This document shows positions 18,005 to 26,365 of a stretch of 64,000 bases of DNA, in pieces (within the stretch, counting starts at the first letter, position 1; every line of letters starts with the position of its first letter). The notes beneath the pieces are model-generated. The model was not told the DNA's origin and searched no databases. It saw nothing but the letters and a program-made list of their open reading frames with translations. The DNA comes from Streptomyces sp. NBC_00691. Lineage in GTDB: Bacteria; Actinomycetota; Actinomycetes; Streptomycetales; Streptomycetaceae. The stretch lies in contig NZ_CP109007.1 in NCBI RefSeq assembly GCF_036226665.1, forward strand, positions 744,001-808,000, read 5' to 3'. The translations under genes and the position numbers were made by a program.

Positions 18005-18598
18005 ATGGGGCGGATGCCGTCGGCCGAACGACGCAGACAGCTGGTCGACGCGGCGATCAGGGCGATGACCAGGGACGGGGTCGCCCGGACCACCACCCGG
18101 TCGATCTGTGCCGAGGCGGGTGTCTCGCTGAGCGTCTTCCACTACTGCTTCGAGTCCAAGCAGGCCCTCCTCGAAGCCGCGATCGAGACGATCAACAGCG
18201 ACTACGTGGCGCGCGTGATGTCGGCCGTCGAGCCGGGCACCACCCTGCGCGAGACGGTACGGGGCGCGCTCCAGTCGTACTGGGACCATGTCACGGCCCA
18301 CCCCGGCGAGCACATGCTGACGTACGACCTCACCCAGTACGCCCTGCGGGAGCCGGGGTTCGAGCATCTGGCGCGCGCCCAGTACGAGCAGTACGTGGTG
18401 TCGGCGGCCGCGCTCGTCGAGCAGGTCCGCGCGATGCGGGAGATGGAACCGCGGGTGCCGGTCGAGACGATCGCCCGGTATCTGGCGGCGGCGATCGACG
18501 GCCTCACGCTCCAGTTCCTGGTCGTCGGGGACGAGAAGACGGCGTCGACGCTTCTCGATCTGACGGCCGATCAACTTGTGTTCCTCATCGAGGGATAG
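18005..18598 (+). CDS. TetR-family transcriptional regulator
   Basis: A 197-residue protein. The DNA-binding domain spans about residues 8-54 (RRQLVDAAIRAMTRDGVARTTTRSICAEAGVSLSVFHYCFESKQALL), and a helical ligand domain follows. A perfect GAGGAGGAA ribosome site precedes the ATG at 18005. Two inverted repeats follow the gene (18629-18677) in front of the secreted hydrolase gene, so that gene may be its target. The ligand is unknown. Confidence 0.88.
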   Translation: MGRMPSAERRRQLVDAAIRAMTRDGVARTTTRSICAEAGVSLSVFHYCFESKQALLEAAIETINSDYVARVMSAVEPGTTLRETVRGALQSYWDHVTAHPGEHMLTYDLTQYALREPGFEHLARAQYEQYVVSAAALVEQVRAMREMEPRVPVETIARYLAAAIDGLTLQFLVVGDEKTASTLLDLTADQLVFLIEG

Positions 18599-18628
18599 AG
18601 GGATCCGGGTCGACTCGGTCACCGCCTC

Positions 18629-18677
18629 ATGACCATCAACAGGTCATCTGTCCCGGACTATTGACTCACTCCGTCAA
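18629..18677. promoter_or_regulatory. Two inverted repeats (candidate TetR operators)
   Basis: ATGACC-N7-GGTCAT at 18629-18647 and TTGAC-N7-GTCAA at 18661-18677 have the same 7-base spacer and centres 31 bp apart (about three turns). The second overlaps a possible -35 element (TTGACT) of the downstream gene. Confidence 0.45.
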
Positions 18678-18733
18678 CACCGCGATCCTCGGGGCGCCCG
18701 GTACTCCCCCACCATCCGGAGGCATCGCTGACC

Positions 18734-20797
18734 ATGACTCGACCCATTTCGCGCGGGCCCGGCGGCAGATCCGCCCTCCTCGCGCTGTTCCTCGCCCTGG
18801 CCGCCGTCCTCTTCGGCTCCGGTCCCGTCCCCGCTGCCGCCGCCGGCGGTTCGTGGTGGGAGCCCACGTCCCGGCCCGCGGCCGACTCCCGGATCAACGT
18901 CACGGGTGCGCCGTTCACGGGAACGGACGCGCAGGGGAAGGTGCGCGGCTTCGTCGACGCGCACAACCACCTGATGTCCAACGAGGGGTTCGGCGGCCGG
19001 CTCATCTGCGGCCAGACGTTCTCCACGGCGGGCGCGGCCGAGGCACTCAAGGACTGCCCGGAGCACTATCCCGACGGTTCGGGCGCGCTGTTCGAGAACA
19101 TCACCGGCGGGGCCGACGGCCATCACGACCCGGTCGGCTGGCCCACGTTCAAGGACTGGCCCGCCCACAACTCCCTGACGCACCAGCAGAACTACTACGC
19201 GTGGGTGGAGCGCGCCTGGCGCGGCGGGCAGCGTGTGCTCGTCAACGACCTGGTGACGAACGGCCTCATCTGCTCGATCCTGCCCCGGGACCGGAGCTGC
19301 GACGAGATGACGTCGATCCGCCTCCAGGCCCGCAAGACGTACGAGCTCCAGGACTACGTCGACGGGATGTACGGCGGTCCCGGCAAGGGCTGGTTCCGGA
19401 TCGTCACCTCCGCGGCGCAGGCGCGTTCGGTGGTCGAGCAGGGCAAGCTCGCGGTCGTCCTCGGCGTCGAGACCTCGGAGCCCTTCGGCTGCAAGCAGAT
19501 CCTCGACGTCGCGCAGTGCAGCAAGGAGGACATCGACCGCGGTCTCGACGAGTTGTACGGGCTCGGGGTCCGCAGCATGTTCCTGTGCCACAAGTTCGAC
19601 AACGCGCTGTGCGGTGTCCGCTTCGACTCGGGCGCGATCGGTACGGCCGTCAACATCGGCCAGTTCCTGTCGACGGGCACCTTCTGGGCCACGGAGAAGT
19701 GCGCGGGCCCGCAGCACGACAACCCGATCGGACTGGCGGCGGCCCCGGTGATGGCCGCCAAGCTGCCGCCGGGCGTGAGCACCCCCTCGTACGCCTCCGA
19801 CGCGCAATGCAACACGCGCGGTCTGACCCGGCTCGGTGAGCACGCCCTGCGGGGCATGATCGACCGCGGCATGATGCTGGAGCTGGACCACATGAGCGTC
19901 AAGGCCGCCGGGCGGGCGCTCGACATCCTGGAGTCCGAGGAGTACCCGGGCGTCCTGTCCAGCCACAGCTGGATGGACCTGGACTGGACGGAGCGCCTCT
20001 ACAAGCTGGGCGGATTCGTCGCCCAGTACATGCACGGCGCGGAGGGCTTCGTCGGCGAGGCCGGCCAGAAGGCCGCACTGCGCGCGAAGTACAAGGTCGG
20101 CCTCGGCTACGGCACCGACATGAACGGCGTCGGCGGCTGGCCGGCCCCGGTGGGCAGCGGAGCGCCGAACGCGGTGAAGTACCCCTTCCGCAGCGCCGAC
20201 GGCGGTTCGGTGATCGACCGCCAGGTGACGGGCGATCGCACCTGGGACCTCAACACCGACGGCGCGGCGCACAACGGCCTGGTTCCGGACTGGGTCGAGC
20301 AGATCCGGCTCAGCGGCGGCCAGGGCGTCGTGGACGAGCTGGCGGGCGGCGCGGAGTCGTACCTGGCCACGTGGAAGGCGACCGAGAACCACGAGCCGGG
20401 GGTCAACCTCGCGAAGGGCGCGCCGGGTTCGGCGAGCTCCTCGGAGTGGAACCCGTTCGTCAGCTACGCGCCGGGCCGCGCTCTCGACGGCGACACCGGC
20501 TCGCGCTGGGCCAGCGACTGGTCGGACGACCAGTGGCTGGGCGTGGACCTCGGGGCCGTCCGCAGGGTGGGCAGGGTGACCCTGGACTGGGAGCGCGCGT
20601 ACGCGCGTCAGTACCGGATCGAGGTGTCGGAGAACGGCACGGACTGGCGGACGGTGTGGTCCACGGACGCCGGTGACGGCGGGTACGACACGGCGGAGTT
20701 CCCGTCGACGTCGGCCCGTTACGTGCGGTTCCACGGCGAGCGGCGGGCGACCCAGTGGGGCTATTCGCTCTACGAGGTCGCGGTGCACAGAGCCTGA
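18734..20797 (+). CDS. Secreted M19-dipeptidase-like metallohydrolase with C-terminal F5/8 (CBM32) domain
   Basis: A 687-residue protein. The signal peptide is at residues 1-36 (GRSALLALFLALAAVLFGSG..AAAAG). The hydrolase part (about 60-545) has metal-binding signatures: VDAHNHLM, VLGVETSE, LELDHMSVKAAGRALDIL, SSHSWMD and GYGTDMNGVG. These resemble the H-x-D, DxSH, SHS and SDFDG motifs of membrane (renal) dipeptidases of family M19. The C-terminus (about 555-687) is an F5/8 type C discoidin domain (SSEWNPFVSYAPGRALDGDTGSRWASDW, FPSTSARYVRFHGERRATQWGYSLYEV), usually for carbohydrate binding. It is probably secreted and acts on a peptide or other amide. The start has a GGAGG site at a long spacing of 12 nt. 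Confidence 0.82.
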   Translation: MTRPISRGPGGRSALLALFLALAAVLFGSGPVPAAAAGGSWWEPTSRPAADSRINVTGAPFTGTDAQGKVRGFVDAHNHLMSNEGFGGRLICGQTFSTAGAAEALKDCPEHYPDGSGALFENITGGADGHHDPVGWPTFKDWPAHNSLTHQQNYYAWVERAWRGGQRVLVNDLVTNGLICSILPRDRSCDEMTSIRLQARKTYELQDYVDGMYGGPGKGWFRIVTSAAQARSVVEQGKLAVVLGVETSEPFGCKQILDVAQCSKEDIDRGLDELYGLGVRSMFLCHKFDNALCGVRFDSGAIGTAVNIGQFLSTGTFWATEKCAGPQHDNPIGLAAAPVMAAKLPPGVSTPSYASDAQCNTRGLTRLGEHALRGMIDRGMMLELDHMSVKAAGRALDILESEEYPGVLSSHSWMDLDWTERLYKLGGFVAQYMHGAEGFVGEAGQKAALRAKYKVGLGYGTDMNGVGGWPAPVGSGAPNAVKYPFRSADGGSVIDRQVTGDRTWDLNTDGAAHNGLVPDWVEQIRLSGGQGVVDELAGGAESYLATWKATENHEPGVNLAKGAPGSASSSEWNPFVSYAPGRALDGDTGSRWASDWSDDQWLGVDLGAVRRVGRVTLDWERAYARQYRIEVSENGTDWRTVWSTDAGDGGYDTAEFPSTSARYVRFHGERRATQWGYSLYEVAVHRA

Positions 20798-20850
20798 GCG
20801 CGCGGGGACTGACCGCCGCGTGAACGTGCCCGGTGCTCGCACGCGCGTGG

Positions 20851-20893
20851 GCGGGGGCCGGCCGGATCGTGTGCCGATCCGGCCGGCCCCCGC
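20851..20893. terminator. Bidirectional hairpin terminator
   Basis: A perfect 18-bp stem (20851-20868 with 20876-20893, arm GCGGGGGCCGGCCGGATC) and a 7-base loop. It lies between the convergent hydrolase and beta-propeller genes. Confidence 0.8.
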
Positions 20894-20901
20894 TGCGGTT
20901 C

Positions 20902-22188
20902 TCAACTCCCGCTTACACCGGCCCAGTCGGCCGGGATGTGGGCGAGCCGCACACGCTGCGGGTGGTCGCCCACGTCCACGGATGCCACGCGCCGGCCGGT
21001 GGCGAAGTCGATGGCGGTGACGCGGTCGGCGCCGCTCTCGGAGATGACGCAGGACCGTCCGTCGCCGCTCACGGTCGCCCAGTACGGCTTGGACGCCTCG
21101 ACGAGCGGGCCCTCCTGGAGGGTGGCGCGGTCGACCACCGTGGCGTAGTCGTCCATCGTCCCCGCCACGCAGAGCTTGTCGCCGTCGGGGCTCATCGAAA
21201 GGCCGTGGTGACGCGAGTCGTTGACCCAGGTGGTGCGGTCCGGGTCGGCCTTCGGGTTGCCGGGGAGGACCTTGGCCCGGGTGATGCGGTCGGTGGTGAC
21301 GTCGTACTCCAGGAGGCCGTTGTAGAACGAGACCTGGAGGTAGAGCTTCTTCTCGTCCGGGGTGAAGGCGACGGGACGGACGGCGTCGGAGAGGTCCTTG
21401 CGGCCGAAGGCGTCGAGCCGCTCCCGCATGTCGATGACGCGGACGGTCCTGAACGTCGTGGCGTCGACGACGGTGATGCGGCGGTCGCCCTTGGTCCAGT
21501 CGAGCCAGGGGGCGTCGAGGGCGGTGGTGACCTCGCCGATGGACATGTTCCACAGGAGTCCGTCGGAGGTGAAGACGTTCTCGTGGGGCTTGTCGCCCGT
21601 CTTGAAGGAGCCGGTCTCGCGGCCGGTGCCGATGTCGAGGACGTGCACGGTGTTGGCGGTGGAGGCGGAGACCGCGACCCGGGTGCCGTCGGGCGAGACG
21701 GCCATGTGGTCGGCCCGGTAACCGGCCACGGGGAAGCGCCAGTTGATCCGGCCGGTGCGCAGGTCGAGGGAGACCACATCGGCGAAGCTTGGCCGGGAGA
21801 CGACCATGGAGGATCCGTCGGGGGTCGCGTACATGTCGTCGACGAACTGGTCGTGCCCTTCCCCAGGGCCGCTGCGGACCCCGAGGAAGAACGCGAGCTT
21901 GACGGGGTTCAGATAGACCTCCCGCAGACGTTCCTCCTTGTCGGGGATCACGTTCACACGGCCGATGCGGTGGAAGTCGCCCTGGGCGGCGATGACGTCG
22001 GCCGTCCCGTCCCAGTTGTTGCCGACGAACATCGCCTCGCGGAGTCCGGCGGCGGCAGGATCCTCGGCGGCGGCCGGTCGGGGGACGGCCGATCCGGTGC
22101 CACCCGCCGTGGCGACGAGGGCGACGGCCACCGCGAGGGCGGCGGCGAGGCGGCGGGGGCGGGTGGACGACGTGCGGGGAGAGGGCAT
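20902..22188 (-). CDS. Secreted YVTN/YncE-type beta-propeller protein
   Basis: A 428-residue protein with a twin-arginine-like signal (RPRRLAAALAVAVALVATAGG). The mature part has repeated propeller blades: DDMYATPDGSSMVVSRPSFADVVSLDLRTG, HMAVSPDGTRVAVSASTANTVHVLDIGTGR, LSMSPDGDKLCVAGTMDDYATVVD and TVSGDGRSCVISESGADRVTAIDFATGR. About seven blades fit the length. Such proteins bind partners or ligands outside the cell; no catalytic motif is evident. I chose the ATG at 22188 (GGAAGG site) rather than a longer frame. It converges on the secreted hydrolase gene. Confidence 0.82.
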   Translation of the reverse strand: MPSPRTSSTRPRRLAAALAVAVALVATAGGTGSAVPRPAAAEDPAAAGLREAMFVGNNWDGTADVIAAQGDFHRIGRVNVIPDKEERLREVYLNPVKLAFFLGVRSGPGEGHDQFVDDMYATPDGSSMVVSRPSFADVVSLDLRTGRINWRFPVAGYRADHMAVSPDGTRVAVSASTANTVHVLDIGTGRETGSFKTGDKPHENVFTSDGLLWNMSIGEVTTALDAPWLDWTKGDRRITVVDATTFRTVRVIDMRERLDAFGRKDLSDAVRPVAFTPDEKKLYLQVSFYNGLLEYDVTTDRITRAKVLPGNPKADPDRTTWVNDSRHHGLSMSPDGDKLCVAGTMDDYATVVDRATLQEGPLVEASKPYWATVSGDGRSCVISESGADRVTAIDFATGRRVASVDVGDHPQRVRLAHIPADWAGVSGS

Positions 22189-22332
22189 GCGGGGGTCCTT
22201 CCGGGAGGGGTGACTTACCCGAAGTAACCATGTACATGACAGGTCTTGCAAGCCCCCGTCGGCCCCCTTGTCCCGCTACGGCGCCCGGTAGGAGATCATG
22301 GACTCCGGAACCCAGAAGGGACGGAACGGACG

Positions 22333-22956
22333 ATGAGGCACCGCAGTGTCGCCGACCTGATGACGCCCACCGCGGTGGCGGTTCAGCCAGGGACGTCGTT
22401 CAAGGAGATCGCGCGGCTCCTCGACGAGTACGGCATCACCGCCGTCCCGGTGGTCGACGACGAGAACCGCCCCGTGGGCGTGGTCTCCGAGGCCGACCTC
22501 CTGCGGCGGCACACCGCGAAGGACGGGCCGAGCACCGCGGAGGCCATGATGTCGAGCCCCGTCGTGACGGCCAGACCCTCCTGGACGGCCGTCGAGGCGG
22601 CCCGCCTCATGGAACGGCACCGGGTGAAGCGCCTGCCGGTCGTCGACGCGGAGGGGAAGCTGATCGGGGTGCTGAGCCGGAGCGATCTGCTCCAGCTGTT
22701 CCTGCGGAGGGACCGCTCGATCCAGGAGGAGATCCGCGAGGACGTGGTCGTCCGCATCCTGCGTCTCTCCCCCTCCGCCGTCCACATCGACGTCGACGAG
22801 GGCCGGGTGACCCTCAGCGGCACGCTGGACCGCGCGGGGATCGGCCCGATCCTCGTCCGGCTGTGCGAGACGGTGGACGGGGTGGTGGAGGTCGAGGACC
22901 GGCTGACGTACGAGGACGCGGGAGGGACGGCGGGCGGCGAGGCCGCGTCCGCGTAG
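22333..22956 (+). CDS. CBS-pair protein with C-terminal BON domain
   Basis: A 207-residue protein. CBS domain 1 is at about residues 5-60 (SVADLMTPTAVAVQPGTSFKEIARLLDEYGITAVPVVDDENRPVGVVSEADLL), CBS domain 2 at about 75-130 (MMSSPVVTARPSWTAVEAARLMERHRVKRLPVVDAEGKLIGVLSRSDLL), and a BON domain at about 135-195 (DVVVRILRLSPSAVHIDVDEGRVTLSGTLDR). CBS pairs bind adenine nucleotides; BON domains bind lipids or membranes. In Streptomyces such proteins are common in stress and dormancy gene sets. The start is ATG at 22333 with an AGGGA site. Confidence 0.88.
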   Translation: MRHRSVADLMTPTAVAVQPGTSFKEIARLLDEYGITAVPVVDDENRPVGVVSEADLLRRHTAKDGPSTAEAMMSSPVVTARPSWTAVEAARLMERHRVKRLPVVDAEGKLIGVLSRSDLLQLFLRRDRSIQEEIREDVVVRILRLSPSAVHIDVDEGRVTLSGTLDRAGIGPILVRLCETVDGVVEVEDRLTYEDAGGTAGGEAASA

Positions 22957-23110
22957 GACGGGTCGGCGGCCGGGCCGGGGGCCGACGAGAGCCCGGCGGA
23001 CGAGGAGAGCCCTACGCGCGCGGGGGGCAGGCAGGACGCACTCGCACCCGGCCCCGGCGTACCGCTCCCGTGGCCGCCGGGTCCTCACCCCGCGGGCTCC
23101 GACGGGCCGG

Positions 23111-23410
23111 TCAGGAGACCGCCTCCGGCCAGCCGTAGCCGGGGCCGGTGCGCTGGGGCACGGTCCCGGCGCCCACGGCCTCCATCTCCCGGTTGGCCTC
23201 ACGCATGAGCTTGCCCGCCAGGTCCTTCATCGCACGACTCGCGGCGAGCTCGTCACCGATCGCCGGAACGTCGACGTCCGAGGGATTGCAGCGGGCGGAG
23301 CCGTGACCCGTGAGGGTCGAGTTGCCGGTCAGGAGCCGGGCCTCGGCCTTGGTCCTGCCGTCGTCCTCGACCAGCTCCACGCCGACCGTCCACTCCAGGG
23401 TGCGGGTCAT
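23111..23410 (-). CDS. DUF1876 (dsRBD-like) protein
   Basis: A 99-residue protein with the DUF1876 pattern: an N-terminal strand TRTLEWTVGVELVEDDGRTKAEARLLTGNSTLTGHGSARCNP, then a helix DVPAIGDELAASRAMKDLAGKLMREA. Members are small actinobacterial proteins whose fold resembles a double-stranded-RNA-binding domain; their function is unknown and they often sit among stress genes. An excellent GAGGAGG site places the start at 23410. It converges on the CBS-BON gene. Confidence 0.85.
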   Translation of the reverse strand: MTRTLEWTVGVELVEDDGRTKAEARLLTGNSTLTGHGSARCNPSDVDVPAIGDELAASRAMKDLAGKLMREANREMEAVGAGTVPQRTGPGYGWPEAVS

Positions 23411-23549
23411 GATCTGCCTCCTCGCACGGCCGGCCTCACGCGACCGAGGCGCGGCCCCTTCCGATACCTCCAGGATCCATCCGCGCGCGCCCCGCGGCAC
23501 GCCGCGCGACGGGCGGTCACGGAACCGGGGCGCACCGGCACGCTCGGTG

Positions 23550-23735
23550 TCCGGTCAGGCGGACGCGTGGGCGGCGAGGAGCACCGTCCGCGGGCCGTCC
23601 GTCCGCCACGCCCAGGGCCGGGGCGACCATGTACTCGGCGAGCGCGCCGCGCGGGGTGTTGCCGGCGAGTCCGGAGCAGGACCGGGCCCGGAAGCCGAGC
23701 AGGGTTCCGTGCTCGGTGTCGCGCAGGTGACGACA
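23550..23735 (-). pseudogene. Possible remnant of a zinc alcohol dehydrogenase
   Basis: On the minus strand one frame reads LLGFRARSCSGLAGNTPRGALAEYMVAPA. The end of this resembles the catalytic-domain signature GG(L/Y)AEYMV of zinc-dependent alcohol dehydrogenases. There is no start codon, no second domain and no continuing frame. The stretch fills the gap between the DUF1876 and MDMPI-like genes. The match is short, so it could be chance. Confidence 0.25.
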
Positions 23736-23739
23736 GGCC

Positions 23740-24567
23740 CTACGGGGCCCGGAAGAGACGGGGGAAGCGCGGCGCCAGCCAGGGCTTGCGGCCCCAGCCG
23801 AGGGCCTTGCCGCGGGCGATCACGGGCCAGGGGTCGACACGGCCCAGGCCGAGGAGGAGGAAGGCGACCGGCTCGGTGAGGATCGTGCAGTCCGGGCGCG
23901 CGGACGGCTCGTGGGTCGTCTCGACGACGCCGTCCGTGATGATGACGCCGAAGGCCGGGCCGCTCCGGAGCCGTACCGCGAAGCGGGCCGTCAGGCCGTC
24001 GACGGCGGCCGGGTCGGTGACCCGGGGCATCGCCTCGATCATGAACGGCAGCGTGAGGTCGACCCGGTGCGCGTCCAGCATGTGGGGGCGGCCGACGGCG
24101 AGGGCCAGGTCGTAGCCGTGGCCGAGCATGTGCGTCAGCAGGTACGAGCCGAGGACGGCCGGGCGCATGACGCCGAGCGGGGTGGCGAGGAGCTCTTCCG
24201 GATCGCGCCGCTCCACCGACACGAGGAAGGCCTCGGCCTGGGCGGCGATCATCTCGGCGAGCGGGCCGGGCGCCCGCTCACCGAAACCGGCGAGCGCACG
24301 CTCGTTGGCCTCGGCGATGCCCCCGGGGCTGCCGTCGCCGTACGGGCGCTCGTGTCCGGCGGCCAGGTCGGCCATGAGGGCGTTGGCCTGCGCCAGGTGG
24401 GCGGCGGCCTCTCCGAGGGTCCAGGTGGACCGGGGTACGGGCAGCGCGGCGCCGTCTCCGCCGGGCGCCGCGCGCAGCACCGCGGCGATGTCCTCGGCCG
24501 TCCCCCGTATCGCCTCCGCGAGACCCTCGGGCAGCACCCCGACCGCACCCACGCGTTCCACTGTCAC
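23740..24567 (-). CDS. Maleylpyruvate-isomerase-type (mycothiol-dependent/DinB-fold) protein
   Basis: A 275-residue protein. The N-terminal four-helix domain (about residues 5-165) has the MDMPI pattern WTLGEAAAHLAQANALMADLAAG (metal-binding His), with a second His region in LTHMLGHGYDLALAVGRP. The C-terminal part (about 180-270) resembles an SCP2-like sterol/lipid-binding domain (FAVRLRSGPAFGVIITDG, PDCTILTEPVAFLLLGLGR). Such proteins use mycothiol or carry out unknown transferase reactions; the substrate is not known. The start is GTG at 24567 after GGAGGGG (GTG at 24561 is also possible). Confidence 0.75.
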   Translation of the reverse strand: MTVERVGAVGVLPEGLAEAIRGTAEDIAAVLRAAPGGDGAALPVPRSTWTLGEAAAHLAQANALMADLAAGHERPYGDGSPGGIAEANERALAGFGERAPGPLAEMIAAQAEAFLVSVERRDPEELLATPLGVMRPAVLGSYLLTHMLGHGYDLALAVGRPHMLDAHRVDLTLPFMIEAMPRVTDPAAVDGLTARFAVRLRSGPAFGVIITDGVVETTHEPSARPDCTILTEPVAFLLLGLGRVDPWPVIARGKALGWGRKPWLAPRFPRLFRAP

Positions 24568-24793
24568 TCCGCACCCCTCCCGACCAGGCAGCCCCACATG
24601 GCGCACCGGTTGGTCAGGGACCGTACCAGCCGGTAGGTACTTCGGCACCGGTCGTGTCAGCCGCGCTTCTGGCCGCCGATCCTCCCCGCACCACCGGTGC
24701 GCGAAGGGGGCCGGGAGTGAAGGTCCGCCGATGCGCCCCCGAGACGGACCGGCGCACCGCCGGCGGCCGCCCCCCGCGGTGTCCTGTCGCCCC

Positions 24794-24831
24794 GGGCGAA
24801 GGCCGGCCGTCCCCCGACGGCCTCTTCGCCC
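24794..24831 (-). terminator. Hairpin after the decarboxylase-like fragment
   Basis: Stem GGGCGAAG/CTTCGCCC with an inner GCCGTC/GACGGC stem and a small internal bulge. It lies directly after the stop at 24844 on the minus strand. Confidence 0.5.
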
Positions 24832-24843
24832 GCCCGCGGCGGG

Positions 24844-25083
24844 CTACAGAACGACGTCCCGGGCCCGCAGGTCCTCCGACGTCTCCCGGCGCACCAGGAG
24901 TCGCGCGTGGCCGTCGAGCACGGCGACCACCGGCGGGCGGCCCACGAGGTTGTACGAGGAGGCCATCGAGAGGTGGTACGCGCCGGCCCCCGGTACCGCG
25001 AGCAGATCGCCCGGGTGGGTGTCCGCGGGCGCCGGGAACGGTTCCGCGGGCTCCGCGTCGTCTCCGTACAGGGCGTCTGCCAT
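24844..25083 (-). CDS. Stand-alone C-terminal domain of a diaminopimelate-decarboxylase-like enzyme (79 aa)
   Basis: The 79-residue product aligns with only the C-terminal beta-sandwich of fold-type III PLP decarboxylases such as LysA. Segments are ADTHPGDLLAVPGAGAYHLSMASSYNLVGRPPVVAVLDGHARLLVRRET. The PLP-lysine barrel is absent. It nevertheless has its own ATG at 25083 with a good CGGGAGG ribosome site and a terminator after the stop, so it may still be expressed. It cannot be catalytic by itself, because the other half of the active site is missing. It may be a relic or a partner or inhibitor of a full-length enzyme; a relic is more likely. Confidence 0.6.
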   Translation of the reverse strand: MADALYGDDAEPAEPFPAPADTHPGDLLAVPGAGAYHLSMASSYNLVGRPPVVAVLDGHARLLVRRETSEDLRARDVVL

Positions 25084-25580
25084 AGGTTCCTCCCGGGGAG
25101 CTGAACACGGTCCCCGGAACGGTCGCGCCGGGGGTGTCTCCGACGCTATGCCCGGTGATCACCGCTCCCGGGTCCCCCCTGACGCGCCCCTGACGCGCGG
25201 GGGCCGAACGCATACATCCCACTGACGTGTGCCGCCGGATCAGGTCCGGGGTTCGGGTCGGCGCTCGGCTCGGGAGCAGCGTCCCCGTACCGCCATCGGG
25301 GTCACTCCGCTCGTCTGTCGGCGTACGTTCCGGGGCTCGGTGCCGCCGGCGGTCGAGGCGGCGGCCGTCCGGCCTTTCCGCAGGCCAGGGTGACCGGCGT
25401 ATTCCCGTGGAGCCATCGGAGTTCCCATGGCAGCCATTGGATTCCGCATTGGAAAGGTCCCCGGGACGGGGCTACGTTCGAGGACATCGCCACACCGACG
25501 GTCCCCGCACCGGGGCGCCGGGTGGGCGATCACCGCTCCTCGGGCCGGAAACCCGGCCCGTACCTCCCGGGAGAACCCTC
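25084..25580. other. Gene-free stretch with GGA/ATTGGA repeats
   Basis: There is no coding region on either strand. Close to the Hsp31-like gene, the hexamer ATTGGA occurs twice, 12 bp apart (25436-25441 and 25448-25453), inside a series of CCATNGGA-like words from about 25412. This looks like a regulator site for the downstream gene. The rest (25084-25400) shows nothing recognisable. Confidence 0.4.
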
Positions 25581-26276
25581 ATGCCCAAGATTCTTTTCGT
25601 GTTGACCGGCACCGACTTCTGGACTCTGGCCGACGGTACGAAGCACCCGACCGGCTTCTGGGCCGAGGAGGCGGCCGCGCCGTACGAGGCGTTCACGGCC
25701 GCCGGGTACGAGGTCGTCGTCGCCACCCCCGGTGGTGTCGTTCCGACGGTCGACAAGAGCAGCCTGGCCCCGGAGTTCAACGGCGGGCAGGAAGGTGCCG
25801 ACAAGGTCGCCGCGCTCGTCGAATCGCTCACCGAGCTCCAGCACCCGATCCGCATCGAGGACGTGGACCTGGCCGAGTACGCGGCGGTCTTCTACCCGGG
25901 CGGCCACGGCCCCATGGAGGACCTCGCGGTCGACGCGGCCTCGGGCCGGCTGCTGATCGACGCCCTCGGCTCCGGCAAGCCGCTGGCCGTGGTCTGCCAC
26001 GGTCCGGCCGCACTGCTCGCCGCCACGAAGGACGACGGCAGCAACGCCTTCGCCGGCTACAAGGTCACCGCGTTCACCAACGACGAGGAGACCCAGTCCG
26101 GTTTCGCCGACAAGGCGAAGTGGCTCCTGGAGACCCGCCTGGTCGAGGCCGGCGTCGACGTCCAGGTCGGCGAGCCGTGGGTCCCGAAGGTCGTCGTCGA
26201 CCGCAACCTCATCACCGGCCAGAACCCGGCCTCGGCCGCCCCGCTCGCGGACCGCGTCCTGAAGGAACTGGGCTGA
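25581..26276 (+). CDS. DJ-1/PfpI superfamily, Hsp31-like glutamine amidotransferase-fold protein
   Basis: A 231-residue protein. The nucleophile elbow is VVCHGPAALL with Cys139. The acidic and His partners are in TGFWAEEAAAPYEAF (Glu) and CHGP (His140). FYPGGHGPMEDLA and ITGQNPASAAPLADRVL are also typical of the Hsp31/YajL-type subgroup, which act as glyoxalase III, deglycase-like enzymes or chaperones against reactive aldehydes. The start is ATG at 25581 with a GGGAG site. A strong terminator follows. Confidence 0.88.
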   Translation: MPKILFVLTGTDFWTLADGTKHPTGFWAEEAAAPYEAFTAAGYEVVVATPGGVVPTVDKSSLAPEFNGGQEGADKVAALVESLTELQHPIRIEDVDLAEYAAVFYPGGHGPMEDLAVDAASGRLLIDALGSGKPLAVVCHGPAALLAATKDDGSNAFAGYKVTAFTNDEETQSGFADKAKWLLETRLVEAGVDVQVGEPWVPKVVVDRNLITGQNPASAAPLADRVLKELG

Positions 26277-26304
26277 GCCGCTGCGACACCCGGACGGCCC
26301 CGGA

Positions 26305-26330
26305 CGCCCCGCACCCTCAGGTGCGGGGCG
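26305..26330 (+). terminator. Terminator of the Hsp31-like gene
   Basis: A perfect 11-bp stem (CGCCCCGCACC / GGTGCGGGGCG) with a CTCA loop, 28 bases after the stop, followed by TT. Confidence 0.8.
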
Positions 26331-26352
26331 TTCCCTGTCATAGGGATGCCGA

Positions 26353-26365
26353 TAGGCTTGCCGTG
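26353..26365 (+). promoter_or_regulatory. Promoter -10 box (TAGGCT), leaderless LysR gene
   Basis: TAGGCT at 26353-26358 lies 6 nt before the GTG at 26365. No ribosome site is present and an upstream terminator separates it from the previous gene. Confidence 0.45.
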
